From positions 124,001 to 188,000 of the forward strand of contig NZ_LGIQ01000017.1 in the NCBI RefSeq assembly GCF_001187725.1: a stretch of DNA of 64,000 nucleotides, in the 5' to 3' direction. The position numbers and the translations under genes were made by a program. This document shows, piece after piece, positions 28,758 through 37,023 of the stretch (positions are counted from its first letter, which is position 1; every line of letters starts with the position of its first letter). The notes under the pieces are model-generated. The model saw nothing but the letters and a program-made list of their open reading frames with translations. It did not search any database and was not told where the DNA came from. This DNA comes from Brevibacillus reuszeri. Its GTDB lineage: Bacteria > Bacillota > Bacilli > Brevibacillales > Brevibacillaceae.

Positions 28758-29520
28758 ACACGCTCCTTTGTGTGTTTACTAGCGCCATCCGAATCGACTG
28801 CGTAATCCATTCTGCAATCAAGGGATGGGGCAAATATGCACTACCCTCATAGCGATACGATAAGCCTTGCAGCCGATCAGGGATCGCTCGACGAGTGAAG
28901 TAGCCTTGGCTGACGAACAACGGAAGTACAATGACCTCTCCTTTTTCCGCAAGCAGACGAGCCTGTTCCCGCAACGTATCGGGACGCAGGGTTGCATAGC
29001 CCGCCGCCGAGAAAGAATAGCGATTTTGCAAGCGAAAGGTTAAACGCAGAAGCAGCTTCTCCCAGCGCTCGTGGCATCCCGGCAAATCACTGCCATGGCC
29101 CACAAGCAGCAGGGATTCGTGGGCTGGATTGCTGGATAGCTCAGCGATTCGCTGGGCAACGATATGCTCCACGACAGGATGGTCCTCGAGCGGGGGACAC
29201 CAGAGAACCCGCGCACGTGTCTCCACCGGAACTAGCTCGGTCTCGCCTGATGGCCAGGCATCCAAGCCAAGCATGCTGCGAATTTCCCCGACATGGTTAC
29301 TTCCTGCTGTAGCAAATAGTGGAACAACTACAATCCTGCGTGCTCCTGCCGCCTCCAATCTCTCCCATTCATCATGAATGCTTCGACCCTCTACTCCTCC
29401 CAGATAGGCTACCCGGATTGGCAAAAGAATGCGGCACTGCTGAACGGCTGATTCTACAAGCGCCAGCCAGTCTGGATCGGGTGAACCATGAGCAATTACC
29501 AATACCGCTGTTTTTGACAT
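28717..29520 (-). CDS. sirB: Sirohydrochlorin chelatase (CbiX/SirB family)
   Basis: A 267-residue protein with two CbiX-like halves (VIAHGSPDPD at the start and LLVGHGSDLPGC midway, each with the metal-site His). It inserts Fe2+ into sirohydrochlorin to give siroheme. The dehydrogenase converting precorrin-2 to sirohydrochlorin is not encoded in this operon. First gene of the sulfate operon, directly behind a strong promoter; AAGGGG is 8 bases before the ATG. Confidence 0.9.
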   Translation of the reverse strand: MSKTAVLVIAHGSPDPDWLALVESAVQQCRILLPIRVAYLGGVEGRSIHDEWERLEAAGARRIVVVPLFATAGSNHVGEIRSMLGLDAWPSGETELVPVETRARVLWCPPLEDHPVVEHIVAQRIAELSSNPAHESLLLVGHGSDLPGCHERWEKLLLRLTFRLQNRYSFSAAGYATLRPDTLREQARLLAEKGEVIVLPLFVSQGYFTRRAIPDRLQGLSYRYEGSAYLPHPLIAEWITQSIRMALVNTQRSVYEYGREKAVEMGR

Positions 29521-29573
29521 CGGATAGTCCCCTTAATTGAATTTATTTTCTATTTCATATGTGTTTACTCGGA

Positions 29574-29602
29574 ATTATATAGGCGATCATTTTCCCCGTC
29601 AA
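29574..29602 (-). promoter_or_regulatory. Sigma-A promoter of the sulfate/siroheme operon with TCGGAATT motif
   Basis: Minus strand TTGACG, exactly 17 bases, TATAAT: almost perfect consensus, giving a leader of about 45 bases before sirB. The -10 box overlaps a TCGGAATT sequence (on the plus strand) that also occurs at the cystine importer promoter, so a repressor may bind here. Confidence 0.88.
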
Positions 29603-29667
29603 CATGAATTTCCATTGTCCTCCCAGGATCAATCTAACTACCTACTCCTATTGATTTACAGATAAAC

Positions 29668-29716
29668 AAAAAAGCAAAAACCAGTCCTCCCTTCAGTTGG
29701 GTATAGGACTGGTTTG
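29668..29716 (-). terminator. Rho-independent terminator after the K+ channel gene
   Basis: Stem AAACCAGTCCT/AGGACTGGTTT followed by a T-rich tract on the minus strand. Confidence 0.92.
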
Positions 29717-29721
29717 CGTCT

Positions 29722-30489
29722 TTATATTTCATCCTGTTTTCGTGTCCTTCGATAGAGCAAATCGAGGCTTTCTTTCAATGTTTCATATTCTTGTTCGTTT
29801 AGATCCTCTATTTGCTGGATGTGTCTGATCGTCTGCTGCTTCATCTCGCCTGTCAATCGATCTTGCGCCTTTGGTGCTTTGGCATCATGTGTTTCGGTCC
29901 AATGTGTAGCAAAATTAGCCGTCAATGCCCCGAGCATGCCGATTCCCGTCAGCATCAGAATCGCTGCCATGATCCTTCCTCCTGAAGTCACCGGTGAAAT
30001 ATCCCCATAGCCCACTGTCGTTGTGGTAACGATCGACCACCAGAGCGCATCCTGAAAGCTCTTGATATTGTCATTTACACCGTATTCCAGCAAATAGATC
30101 GCGGTCGAGCTCCACAGCATAATAATCGTAACGACTCCAAACACCCTGCGCATATTCCCGGATCGAACAATTCCCCACAAAAACGGCGATGCCCGTACGA
30201 TGCGGATTAGCCGGACAACACGCATGATTCTCGCAATGTAGAAATACGAATCCAGCGGGATCATCGCTACCAGATCAAACCAATTGGAAATCACAAATTT
30301 TCGCTTGTCTGGTGCCAGCCAGAGCCGGATCACGTATTCCACAACGAGTAGCGCAATAAGCGCATTGTCTACTACATGCATAAGTTCGTCCGTCAGCAAC
30401 GGGTGATTGGAAAAGTCTGCTGATAAAAGAATGGCATAGGTAATCACAAGCATGATCACAAAAATCTCATACATGATCCGCCAAAACAA
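29722..30489 (-). CDS. Voltage-sensor-type potassium channel
   Basis: A 255-residue six-helix channel. S4 is visible as RIMRVVRLIRIVRA, with Arg at every third position; the pore reads WWSIVTTTTVGYGDISP with selectivity filter TVGYGD. The cytoplasmic tail (about 60 residues) is charged and probably helical (coiled coil). TTG is chosen as start because GGGGAGG lies 8 bases upstream; the GTG seven codons earlier has no site. Last gene of the DUF350/ATP-grasp module, suggesting a part in an envelope or ion-stress response (inference). Confidence 0.9.
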   Translation of the reverse strand: MFWRIMYEIFVIMLVITYAILLSADFSNHPLLTDELMHVVDNALIALLVVEYVIRLWLAPDKRKFVISNWFDLVAMIPLDSYFYIARIMRVVRLIRIVRASPFLWGIVRSGNMRRVFGVVTIIMLWSSTAIYLLEYGVNDNIKSFQDALWWSIVTTTTVGYGDISPVTSGGRIMAAILMLTGIGMLGALTANFATHWTETHDAKAPKAQDRLTGEMKQQTIRHIQQIEDLNEQEYETLKESLDLLYRRTRKQDEI

Positions 30490-30545
30490 TGTAGACGCCT
30501 CCCCAAACACTCGATGTCCAACCTGTTACCGCTAGTGAACGAGGC

Positions 30546-30983
30546 TTAGTAGCTGATAAGCGCAGCCATCAGCAAGCCAGCGGCGATGCTAAGACGGGAG
30601 GCGAAAATACCAACAGATACGTTGCCGTTCGGTATTTCTGAGACGACTTTAAAAGGCGTAACCCATTCAAACAAATAGAAGATGATGACTTGAAAAATCA
30701 TTCCGACGACGCCCCAGACTACTAAATCCAGCAGATTGACCGAGTGATACACCGCCGAAGCAAGCACAATGGCGAGGCCGATGATTTTCCCTCCCAGGTC
30801 GTGTGCAGCTGCTTTTGCCGCAGCCATTTTTTTCGGATCATCTGTCTGTGCCCCTTGTTTAATCAGATCAAACTCCTTATAAGGAGTAGTAAAGGTAAAA
30901 ACAAAAATCCCGATGACCAGAATCGGAATTGTCACTGCTAAATACGCCAAAAAATTGAGGATGTACCCCCATTGTGAAAGCAT
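30546..30983 (-). CDS. DUF350 (YjfL-like) membrane protein
   Basis: A 145-residue protein with four predicted helices arranged as two repeats (YLAVTIPILVIGIFVFTF and GIFASRLSIAAGLLMAAL at the ends). DUF350/UPF0719 proteins such as E. coli YjfL have no known activity but are regularly encoded with ATP-grasp YjfC/YgiC proteins, as here. The ATG lies just before the 3' end of the ATP-grasp gene is passed, 27 bases after its stop, with a purine-rich site. A longer in-frame start would overlap that gene by about 100 bases. Confidence 0.86.
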   Translation of the reverse strand: MLSQWGYILNFLAYLAVTIPILVIGIFVFTFTTPYKEFDLIKQGAQTDDPKKMAAAKAAAHDLGGKIIGLAIVLASAVYHSVNLLDLVVWGVVGMIFQVIIFYLFEWVTPFKVVSEIPNGNVSVGIFASRLSIAAGLLMAALISY

Positions 30984-31009
30984 ATCGCTCTCCGCTCCCT
31001 TCCATATTC

Positions 31010-32251
31010 TTATCCTTCGATACCAACCGGCAAATAATAAGACAGATTGTTTGTAATCGGACCTCCGACACGGGCGACCAGTGCGGACGCTTTCCCTCCG
31101 ATCCAAAAAGACCCCCAGAGCAGACGACCATCATATGAGCCCTTTTCTGTTTGCACGCAAATCTTTGGCAGCTCCACCCTTTTTTGATAAATCATCGGCT
31201 GCTCCCAGTAAAACTCCTCTTGGTCCTTTTCCAGGACTTCGCCTTGTGCAGCGAAGATCACGACCCCTCCCCCTTCTCGTCCAAAAATAGGCTTGGTGAC
31301 GTAATCCGTAACACCTGCGAATCGATTTTCAAAATAAGTCGGCAGCATGTATTTTTCAATATCAGTCTGTTCCTCTGCTGTAAAGAACTGATTGGATTCA
31401 TGCAAATTCCAGATAAGTGCCTGAAGCGCTTTGGTTTGGATCAGAAAGGCAGACGGTGGATTCATGATCGCCAGCTTGCGCTCTGCAATGAGTGCCAGCA
31501 CATGCTCTCCGGTGGGGTAACCATCTTCGTCTTTTTCTATCGCCAGCTTTTCCAGCGCGTGTAATCGATACAGCACATCTACCGGGAGCAGGTCCTCGCC
31601 TTCTTTTACATACAAACGATCCTCCCATACACGCAGCAGCTCCAATGGCGCAAATTGGGCTGGAAGTCCTGACAGCCTCAGCAAATACTGCGTCGTGCCT
31701 TTATCTTCCTCATGCCAATCCAATGAGCTGAACCAAATATGCCGAGTCTCGTAACCTAGCCTGCGATAACCCTCTAATGCTCTGGCAAAAGTATTCCTGA
31801 GATGTGCTTCCATCCCGGCGTTCGGATCTTCCCGATTAAAAAAATGGCAAGCGCGGCCATTTACATAATAAGCTTCTACAATCCCGGTTGGCGTATCGCT
31901 GTTGCATTCCAGCATTTTCAAGCCCTCTGTTGTTTGGGCAAAATCAAACCGCCCAATCATCGTCGGCTGGATTTCGTTCACACCGGTTCGTACGGCTCCT
32001 ATAGCCGCTTGGGGTACGCCCAGCTCAAGAAGCAATGCTGGATCTGCCTGCTGAAGCACAGGGACAACCTTGGCAAAAATGCGTCCCAATCGCTCCGTCG
32101 CCAGTGACAGCTCTTCCCGAAATTCACGCGAGATCAGATGGATATCCGCCAGCGCATACTCTTCTCCGTACATCCAGTCCCACGTAAACACGCCTTCCTC
32201 ACGCATCGGTTTATACAATTGTTCTCGCCGATCCTGATCGGATTTCATCAT
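31010..32251 (-). CDS. Glutathionylspermidine-synthetase-like ATP-grasp enzyme (YjfC/YgiC type)
   Basis: A 413-residue ATP-grasp carboxylate-amine ligase. Diagnostic blocks are FDFAQTTEGLKMLECNSDTPTGIVE and YVTKPIFGREGGGV near the C-terminus. It has only the synthetase domain, not the N-terminal amidase of E. coli Gss. Stand-alone members have no proven product; peptide or polyamine ligation onto a carboxylate is likely from the fold. Starts 3 bases after the stop of the small lipoprotein gene, so the two are probably translated together. Confidence 0.88.
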   Translation of the reverse strand: MMKSDQDRREQLYKPMREEGVFTWDWMYGEEYALADIHLISREFREELSLATERLGRIFAKVVPVLQQADPALLLELGVPQAAIGAVRTGVNEIQPTMIGRFDFAQTTEGLKMLECNSDTPTGIVEAYYVNGRACHFFNREDPNAGMEAHLRNTFARALEGYRRLGYETRHIWFSSLDWHEEDKGTTQYLLRLSGLPAQFAPLELLRVWEDRLYVKEGEDLLPVDVLYRLHALEKLAIEKDEDGYPTGEHVLALIAERKLAIMNPPSAFLIQTKALQALIWNLHESNQFFTAEEQTDIEKYMLPTYFENRFAGVTDYVTKPIFGREGGGVVIFAAQGEVLEKDQEEFYWEQPMIYQKRVELPKICVQTEKGSYDGRLLWGSFWIGGKASALVARVGGPITNNLSYYLPVGIEG

Positions 32252-32254
32252 CGT

Positions 32255-32518
32255 TCACCCCGAGCTGGACGTGCCAGAGCTGCCGATTCCGCCCTTGGAG
32301 CCACTTGTAATTCCAGATGTATTGCTATTGTACTTGCTGCCACCAGAGCCTACGTAGGTAGAAGAGCTTCCACCCCTGCCACCATCGTCACAATATCCAT
32401 CATTGTTGGAATCGTAGCAATCATCATCGTATCCGTTTGCCCCTGACGAGCAGCCACTAATCGTCAAAGCAGCAGCTACAAACAATCCGACTACCTTGGC
32501 AGACTTTGTCTGTGCCAT
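32255..32518 (-). CDS. Small acidic Gly/Ser-rich lipoprotein with EF-hand-like loop
   Basis: An 87-residue lipoprotein: signal with lipobox TISGC (Cys23), then DDDCYDSNNDGYCDDG, an Asp-rich loop like calcium-binding thrombospondin-3 or EF-hand loops with two Cys, then about 40 residues of Gly/Ser/Thr low complexity ending TSSSG. E. coli has the analogous order DUF350, Ser-rich lipoprotein (YjfM), ATP-grasp (YjfC). The tail might be a target of the neighbouring ligase (speculative). Confidence 0.82.
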   Translation of the reverse strand: MAQTKSAKVVGLFVAAALTISGCSSGANGYDDDCYDSNNDGYCDDGGRGGSSSTYVGSGGSKYNSNTSGITSGSKGGIGSSGTSSSG

Positions 32519-32529
32519 TTTTCTTCCCC

Positions 32530-32979
32530 CTACATGGACGGCTGTGCGTAATAAATGTACACATGCCGGTCTTCATCCACTTCTGCCGATGTTTTCTCCC
32601 ACTCTACTCCATCTACGTAAAGATAATCACTCTGCAGGTGCAAAAGAGCATCGTCATCACTTTTGAAAGAATACGTATGAATCAGTGGGTAATCAGCTGT
32701 TCCTTCCTTATAGTGTCGCAGCTCGATCTGAATCCCTCCCCAGCGTTTGACCACAGGGTAGGCATAATCGACTGCCTGTTCTTCCGTAGAGCGCTTGACG
32801 TAAATCACGTAGCATTTCGGTTCAACGGCACAGGACGTTTTTTCATAGACGACATGCCCCTTCACCAAGTAATCGCAGGCAAAGCGCAGCGATACTTCAT
32901 CCTTATCAATGTGATCGTAATAAAACAGCAACGGAAAGCCGTTTGCCTCATCCAAAAGCCTGTATTCTAGCCTCGTCAA
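32530..32979 (-). CDS. Hypothetical protein, 149 aa, first gene of the K+ channel/ATP-grasp module
   Basis: I do not recognise the family. It is soluble, rich in Tyr and acidic residues (YVIYVKRSTEEQAVDYAYPVV), predicted mixed alpha/beta with two similar halves each holding Y-V-(Y/D)-x-x-x-W/K-E-K-T-S (HVVYEKTSCAV and VDGVEWEKTSAEV), which suggests an internal duplication. A TTG start is chosen with AAAGAGG 8 bases upstream. It begins 11 bases before the lipoprotein gene, so it belongs to the same operon. Confidence 0.72.
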   Translation of the reverse strand: MTRLEYRLLDEANGFPLLFYYDHIDKDEVSLRFACDYLVKGHVVYEKTSCAVEPKCYVIYVKRSTEEQAVDYAYPVVKRWGGIQIELRHYKEGTADYPLIHTYSFKSDDDALLHLQSDYLYVDGVEWEKTSAEVDEDRHVYIYYAQPSM

Positions 32980-33066
32980 CCTACCCACCTCTTTGTCTCA
33001 TGTAACAGGATAACCATATATACGCGCCTCGAAATAAATGGTTGCCCAAAAAGAAAACATCCGCAG

Positions 33067-33147
33067 ATAAAAAAACCCTCTATCGAGGGCTTCTCATCGA
33101 GGTGCGACCGCGTTTTAATGGAAGGTTTTGCCGAAGCTATTTCTGCT
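33067..33147 (-). repeat. Dispersed structured repeat, copy A (degenerate)
   Basis: Shares with two other loci in the window the core AAACCTTCC..TAAAACGCGGTCGC..CCTC and a terminal CTCGATAGAGG followed by T-rich TTAT. Here the last hairpin is strengthened to CCCTC/GAGGG plus seven T, so it can act as terminator of the inositol-phosphatase gene. It begins within a few bases of that gene's stop codon, in the same orientation as the gene. Confidence 0.85.
33068..33089 (-). terminator. Terminator formed by the end of repeat copy A
   Basis: Short stem CCCTC/GAGGG, loop GATA on the minus strand, then seven T. Only five pairs, so strength is moderate. Confidence 0.6.
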
Positions 33148-33150
33148 CCT

Positions 33151-33936
33151 TTATTCGTGAATCATGACGCGAATCGTCTCGTGCAGCAGTCCATTGCTGG
33201 CAACTAGCGAACGCATATGCTCCGATTCAAACGCCTCATGCTGATAGGGCACTCCCTGCCAATCTGTGATGGTTGCTCCTGCTTCCTCGGCAATGACAAT
33301 CCCTGCTGCCACATCCATGATCCCCGAGCGCTGCATCACGATATATTCAATCCAGCCGTTTGCCAGCAAGCACCAATCCAGCGCTGGACCTACATTGCGT
33401 AAAACACGTTTCGTTTCCATGACAAATGGATTGGTGAATGTCAGCTCCTGTTCCTTGGTAATGCTGTTTCGTCCACGAATATACGTACCCACAGCCCGTG
33501 CTTTGTCCGTTCTTTTATTTACAGAGATGCGTTTTCCGTTCAGGTAGGCACCCTTCCCTTTTTCCGCCCAAAACATTTGTCCTGCGACCGGATTGTATAC
33601 GACCCCCAAGACGAGCTCACCCCGATGCTGCAAGGCAATCGAAACGGAGAAGTACGGATAACCAATAAAGTAGTTATTCGTACCATCGAGCGGGTCGACG
33701 ATCCATAAATACTCTTCATCCCGTGAGACCATCCCTACTTCTTCCGAAAAAATCGTATGGGTAGGAAAATGGCCGTGTATTATCTCGATAATTCGGCGTT
33801 CGCTCTCTTTGTCTTCTGGCAGCTTCACATCATTGTGCAGCTCTTCGTCAGGGACAAGCTGTTCCAAAAAGCGTTCCTTTAAAAAAGCACCTGCTACGCT
33901 CGCTGCCTCTTTAGCAATCTCCAGCAATGATTCCAT
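33151..33936 (-). CDS. Inositol monophosphatase family protein
   Basis: A 261-residue Mg2+/Li+-sensitive phosphatase. Metal ligands are Glu65/Glu66 in FSEEVG, Asp81 and Asp84 in WIVDPLDGTNN, and the late Asp in GIMDVAAGIVIAEEAGA (usually WDxAAG). The family includes inositol-1-phosphatases, fructose-1,6-bisphosphatases and PAP phosphatases, and sequence alone does not separate them. A promoter TCGACA, 18 bases, TATAAT faces the gene and overlaps a divergent one. Confidence 0.9.
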   Translation of the reverse strand: MESLLEIAKEAASVAGAFLKERFLEQLVPDEELHNDVKLPEDKESERRIIEIIHGHFPTHTIFSEEVGMVSRDEEYLWIVDPLDGTNNYFIGYPYFSVSIALQHRGELVLGVVYNPVAGQMFWAEKGKGAYLNGKRISVNKRTDKARAVGTYIRGRNSITKEQELTFTNPFVMETKRVLRNVGPALDWCLLANGWIEYIVMQRSGIMDVAAGIVIAEEAGATITDWQGVPYQHEAFESEHMRSLVASNGLLHETIRVMIHE

Positions 33937-33965
33937 CTCCTTCTTCGTTTCCCGATTGTTTTCCC

Positions 33966-34020
33966 TTGCACTTATGCAGCAAGCTTTTCTATTATAGAGA
34001 GATACCCAGCGCCATGTCGA
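33966..34020. promoter_or_regulatory. Overlapping divergent sigma-A promoters
   Basis: Plus strand: TTGCAC (33966-33971), 18 bases, TATTAT (33990-33995). Minus strand: TCGACA (34020-34015), 18 bases, TATAAT (33996-33991). The two -10 boxes share bases, so the inositol-phosphatase gene and the 125-aa gene may compete for polymerase. Confidence 0.6.
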
Positions 34021-34136
34021 TGAAGCGTTCCTTCATCAGCCATAAAAACGATCCTATTTTAGGAGGTCACGGCGTATTTGCGAGGGCAAGGCAAATGATA
34101 GAGATGCCCGACGCTGACCAAGGAGGGGAAATATGA
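34014..34136 (+). CDS. Possible 40-aa small ORF translationally coupled to the next gene
   Basis: Starts MSMKRSFISHKNDPILGG and ends DADQGGEI; its TGA overlaps the ATG of the following gene as ATGA, and the strong AAGGAGGGG for that gene lies inside its last codons. Its own ribosome site is weak. It may be a real small protein or only a leader that opens the downstream site. No homolog is known to me. Confidence 0.35.
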   Translation: MSMKRSFISHKNDPILGGHGVFARARQMIEMPDADQGGEI

Positions 34137-34510
34137 ATAGTAACTTCATTCGCCTGAAAAACATGGAGGGTGAGCTCAAGTTCACCCAAATGAACAATAA
34201 TCTCGGCTGCACAGTCACGAGCAAGGAACTGATTTTTTTCAAGCCTCATATGACGTACCATCTATTCCTGCACGACATCGTGAGCATGGTTCCGGTTACA
34301 CTTGGTGCAGCACCGATTTCGTTTCGCCAGCAAAGTGAAACGATACAAGCTTCCTTTGGATCTGATTATTACAAGCTCAACGTAAAATGGGGACGAGTCA
34401 TCTCCCGTTCTGGCATTGTCGAGAAGGAAAACATGGAGTTTATTGTGCCGCTTTCGGCTAAAGTGTTGTCCTACATTTCGCAATACAGCGGACTTGTTGT
34501 CATTCGCTGA
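34133..34510 (+). CDS. Hypothetical protein, 125 aa
   Basis: Unrecognised soluble protein, beta-rich in appearance (LKFTQMNNNLGCTVTSKELIFF, LNVKWGRVISRSGIVEKENM). AAGGAGGGG is 5 bases before the ATG, a strong site. No signal or membrane segment. It forms a short unit with the upstream 40-aa ORF between a divergent promoter and a bidirectional terminator. Confidence 0.75.
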   Translation: MNSNFIRLKNMEGELKFTQMNNNLGCTVTSKELIFFKPHMTYHLFLHDIVSMVPVTLGAAPISFRQQSETIQASFGSDYYKLNVKWGRVISRSGIVEKENMEFIVPLSAKVLSYISQYSGLVVIR

Positions 34511-34533
34511 GCAATATTATTCGTGACTGTTAT

Positions 34534-34585
34534 GCAGGAGAGAAAACAGGAGGAACTGCTCCTCTTTTTTTCTCTCCTGCTTTTT
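34534..34585. terminator. Bidirectional terminator
   Basis: Perfect 13-base stem GCAGGAGAGAAAA/TTTTCTCTCCTGC with T run, between convergent genes. Confidence 0.92.
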
Positions 34586-34588
34586 CCC

Positions 34589-35064
34589 CTATTTCTTCAA
34601 AACAATGAAAGTCCCCGTTCCATGTGCAACCCGTTTGTTCCGCTCATCGTATACGGTGCTCTCCATAACGACCAAGGTCTGTCCCCGATGCAAAAATGTC
34701 GCCTCTGCGCGAAGCCGTTTCCCTTTTCCTGGCCGCAGGTAGTTTATTTTCAGTTCTGTTGTTACTGCATATTCAGCAGGCGACAAGGACCGATTGATCA
34801 AGGACCCCATCGCAGAGTCAATCAGGGTGGCGAGGATTCCCCCGTGAACAGCTCCACCCGAGTTATGCATGTACACAGTCAGAGGCACATCAAACGATAG
34901 GTCTGTTTGGCCTCATCTACAAACTCGCCCTTCAACCCCAGGAATCCGGATACATAGGAGCTGTTGCGCTCGCGCTTTTGGCGAATGGCCTGAACGGCCA
35001 GCTCCAAGATTTTGCGCTCGTCCTCTGTCCCTTCCGTCCATATATTTTTTAATTCCTCTATCAT
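34589..35064 (-). pseudogene. PaaI-type hotdog thioesterase broken by a single-base frameshift
   Basis: Two frames together make one protein of about 158 residues. The first gives an N-terminal part ending DEAKQTYR; the second begins PLTVYMHN and holds the PaaI signature GGAVHGGILATLIDSAMG. At the T-run at 34892-34894 one T is missing: adding it would read YRFDVPLTVYMHN, as expected for the family. The upstream frame then stops at 34879. ATG chosen with GGAG 8 bases away. Real inactivation, sequencing error or slippage are all possible; the rest of both frames is intact, which points to a recent change. Confidence 0.8.
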
Positions 35065-35203
35065 TTCGTTCACTCCAACAAAAAAATATTCGTTTCTCTA
35101 TTTTAGCCCAAACACTCGTATTTTGCTATGATACCAAAGCTTATCTTGGTCAGAAGTGCCTCTGCCAAAGTGCTGGACTGAGCAAATGTTCAGACTTTTA
35201 CGG

Positions 35204-35232
35204 TTGTTTCTAGTAATAAAAATTGATAAGAT
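35204..35232 (+). promoter_or_regulatory. Candidate sigma-A promoter of ilvD
   Basis: TTGTTT, 17 bases, TAAGAT, about 50 bases before the start. I see no T-box leader here, although branched-chain genes in Bacillales often have one. Confidence 0.5.
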
Positions 35233-35283
35233 AGTCAAAACAAAAAGACAGGTATTTTTCTAATAGGAAGGGAGATTTTTAAA

Positions 35284-36960
35284 TTGGCTAGACAACGCAG
35301 TGATATGATCAAAAAAGGCTTTGACCGCGCACCACACCGTAGCTTATTGCGTGCAGCAGGCGTAAAGGATGAGGATTTCGACAAACCGTTTATCGCCATC
35401 TGCAACTCGTACATCGACATTATTCCAGGTCACGTGCATTTGCAAGAGTTTGGTAAAATCGTCAAGGAAGCTGTTCGTGCTGCGGGTATGGTTCCGTTTG
35501 AATTCAATACCATCGGCGTAGATGACGGAATCGCAATGGGACATATTGGTATGCGCTACTCCCTGCCAAGCCGTGAGATCATCGCAGACAGCTTGGAAAC
35601 GGTTGTAGCTGCACACTGGTTCGACGGCATGATCTGCATTCCGAACTGTGACAAGATCACTCCTGGTATGATCATGGGTGCCCTGCGCGTAAACATTCCA
35701 ACCGTTTTCGTTACTGGCGGCCCGATGAAAGCCGGTAAAACAAGCGATGGCCGTTCTATCTCACTCTCTTCTGTATTCGAAGGAGTAGGCGCGTATCAGG
35801 CTGGTCTGATTGATGACAAACAACTGGACGAGCTGGAGCAATATGGATGTCCGACTTGCGGTTCCTGTTCCGGTATGTTCACAGCCAACTCGATGAACTG
35901 CCTGCTTGAGGCAATCGGTCTGGCCCTGCCTGGAAACGGTACTGTACTCGCAGTTTCTCCTGAGCGTCGCGAGCTGGTAAAAGCATCTGCTGAAAAACTG
36001 AAAAATCTGATTGAGCGTGATATTAAACCACGTGACATCGTGACACTCGAAGCGATTGATGATGCTTTCGCTCTCGACATGGCGATGGGTGGATCTACTA
36101 ACACCGTGCTTCACACGCTGGCGATTGCACAAGAAGCTGGCTTTGAATACCCAATTGAGCGCATTAACGAGGTAGCGAAGCGAATTCCGCATATTTGCAA
36201 GCTCGCTCCTTCTTCTGATTATCATATTGAAGATTGCCATGAGGCTGGCGGTGTGTCTGCCGTTCTCAACGAAATCGCGAAAAAACCAGGTGCGATCCAT
36301 CCAGACCGCATTACGGTTACCGGTCAAACACTGGCAGAGAATATTGCCAATGCCGAGATCAAAAACGATCAGGTGATCCGTCGTCTGGACAACCCGTACA
36401 GCGCTTCTGGCGGTCTGGCTGTCCTGTTCGGAAATCTGGCTGAGCAAGGCTCCATCATTAAAACAGGTGGGGTAGATCCTTCTATTAAAAAGCACGAAGG
36501 GCCGGCGATTTGCTTCGACTCGCAAGAAGATGCACTCGCTGGAATCGCGGCTGGCAAAATCAAATCCGGTCACGTTGTTGTTATTCGCTACGAAGGTCCA
36601 AAAGGTGGCCCAGGTATGCCAGAAATGCTGGCACCTACCTCTCAAATCGTTGGTATGGGTCTGGGTAAAGAGGTTGCTCTTGTTACAGACGGACGCTTCT
36701 CTGGTGCTTCTCGCGGTATCAGTATCGGTCACGTATCTCCTGAAGCTGCTGAGGGTGGCCCAATTGCTTTCGTACAAGACGGTGATATCATCTCGATTGA
36801 CCTGGAAGAGCGCACCATTCATCTGAACGTAGACGAGAGAGAGTTGGCACGTCGCGCAGAAGGCTGGAAAGAGTTTGAGCCAAAAGTGAAAACTGGTTAC
36901 CTGGCTCGTTACTCAAAAATGGTTACCAATGCAAGCATGGGTGGCATTTTGAAAATCTAA
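35284..36960 (+). CDS. ilvD: Dihydroxy-acid dehydratase
   Basis: A 558-residue iron-sulfur enzyme of valine, isoleucine and leucine synthesis. Cluster cysteines are visible at Cys122 ([12 protein letters not shown]) and Cys195 ([16 protein letters not shown]); the early motif reads IIPGHVHL. Full family length. Starts with TTG after GGAAGGGAG; MARQRSDM is the expected N-terminus. It is a single-gene unit with its own terminator, separate from other ilv genes. Antisense frames over it are artefacts. Confidence 0.96.
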   Translation: MARQRSDMIKKGFDRAPHRSLLRAAGVKDEDFDKPFIAICNSYIDIIPGHVHLQEFGKIVKEAVRAAGMVPFEFNTIGVDDGIAMGHIGMRYSLPSREIIADSLETVVAAHWFDGMICIPNCDKITPGMIMGALRVNIPTVFVTGGPMKAGKTSDGRSISLSSVFEGVGAYQAGLIDDKQLDELEQYGCPTCGSCSGMFTANSMNCLLEAIGLALPGNGTVLAVSPERRELVKASAEKLKNLIERDIKPRDIVTLEAIDDAFALDMAMGGSTNTVLHTLAIAQEAGFEYPIERINEVAKRIPHICKLAPSSDYHIEDCHEAGGVSAVLNEIAKKPGAIHPDRITVTGQTLAENIANAEIKNDQVIRRLDNPYSASGGLAVLFGNLAEQGSIIKTGGVDPSIKKHEGPAICFDSQEDALAGIAAGKIKSGHVVVIRYEGPKGGPGMPEMLAPTSQIVGMGLGKEVALVTDGRFSGASRGISIGHVSPEAAEGGPIAFVQDGDIISIDLEERTIHLNVDERELARRAEGWKEFEPKVKTGYLARYSKMVTNASMGGILKI

Positions 36961-36976
36961 TCACCATCTAATAAAC

Positions 36977-37023
36977 AAGCTCTTGTATCGGGGAGATTCC
37001 CTTATACAAGAGCTTTCTTTTTT
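36977..37023 (+). terminator. Rho-independent terminator after ilvD
   Basis: Twelve-base stem AAGCTCTTGTAT/ATACAAGAGCTT then TCTTTTTT. Confidence 0.93.

Noticed and set aside
35074-35283. T-box leader upstream of ilvD
   Set aside because: I looked for the conserved T-box sequence and a specifier/terminator layout and found neither.
35761-36822. 353-codon frame antisense to ilvD
   Set aside because: Covers a highly conserved enzyme in the opposite frame, has no ribosome site and an implausible composition.
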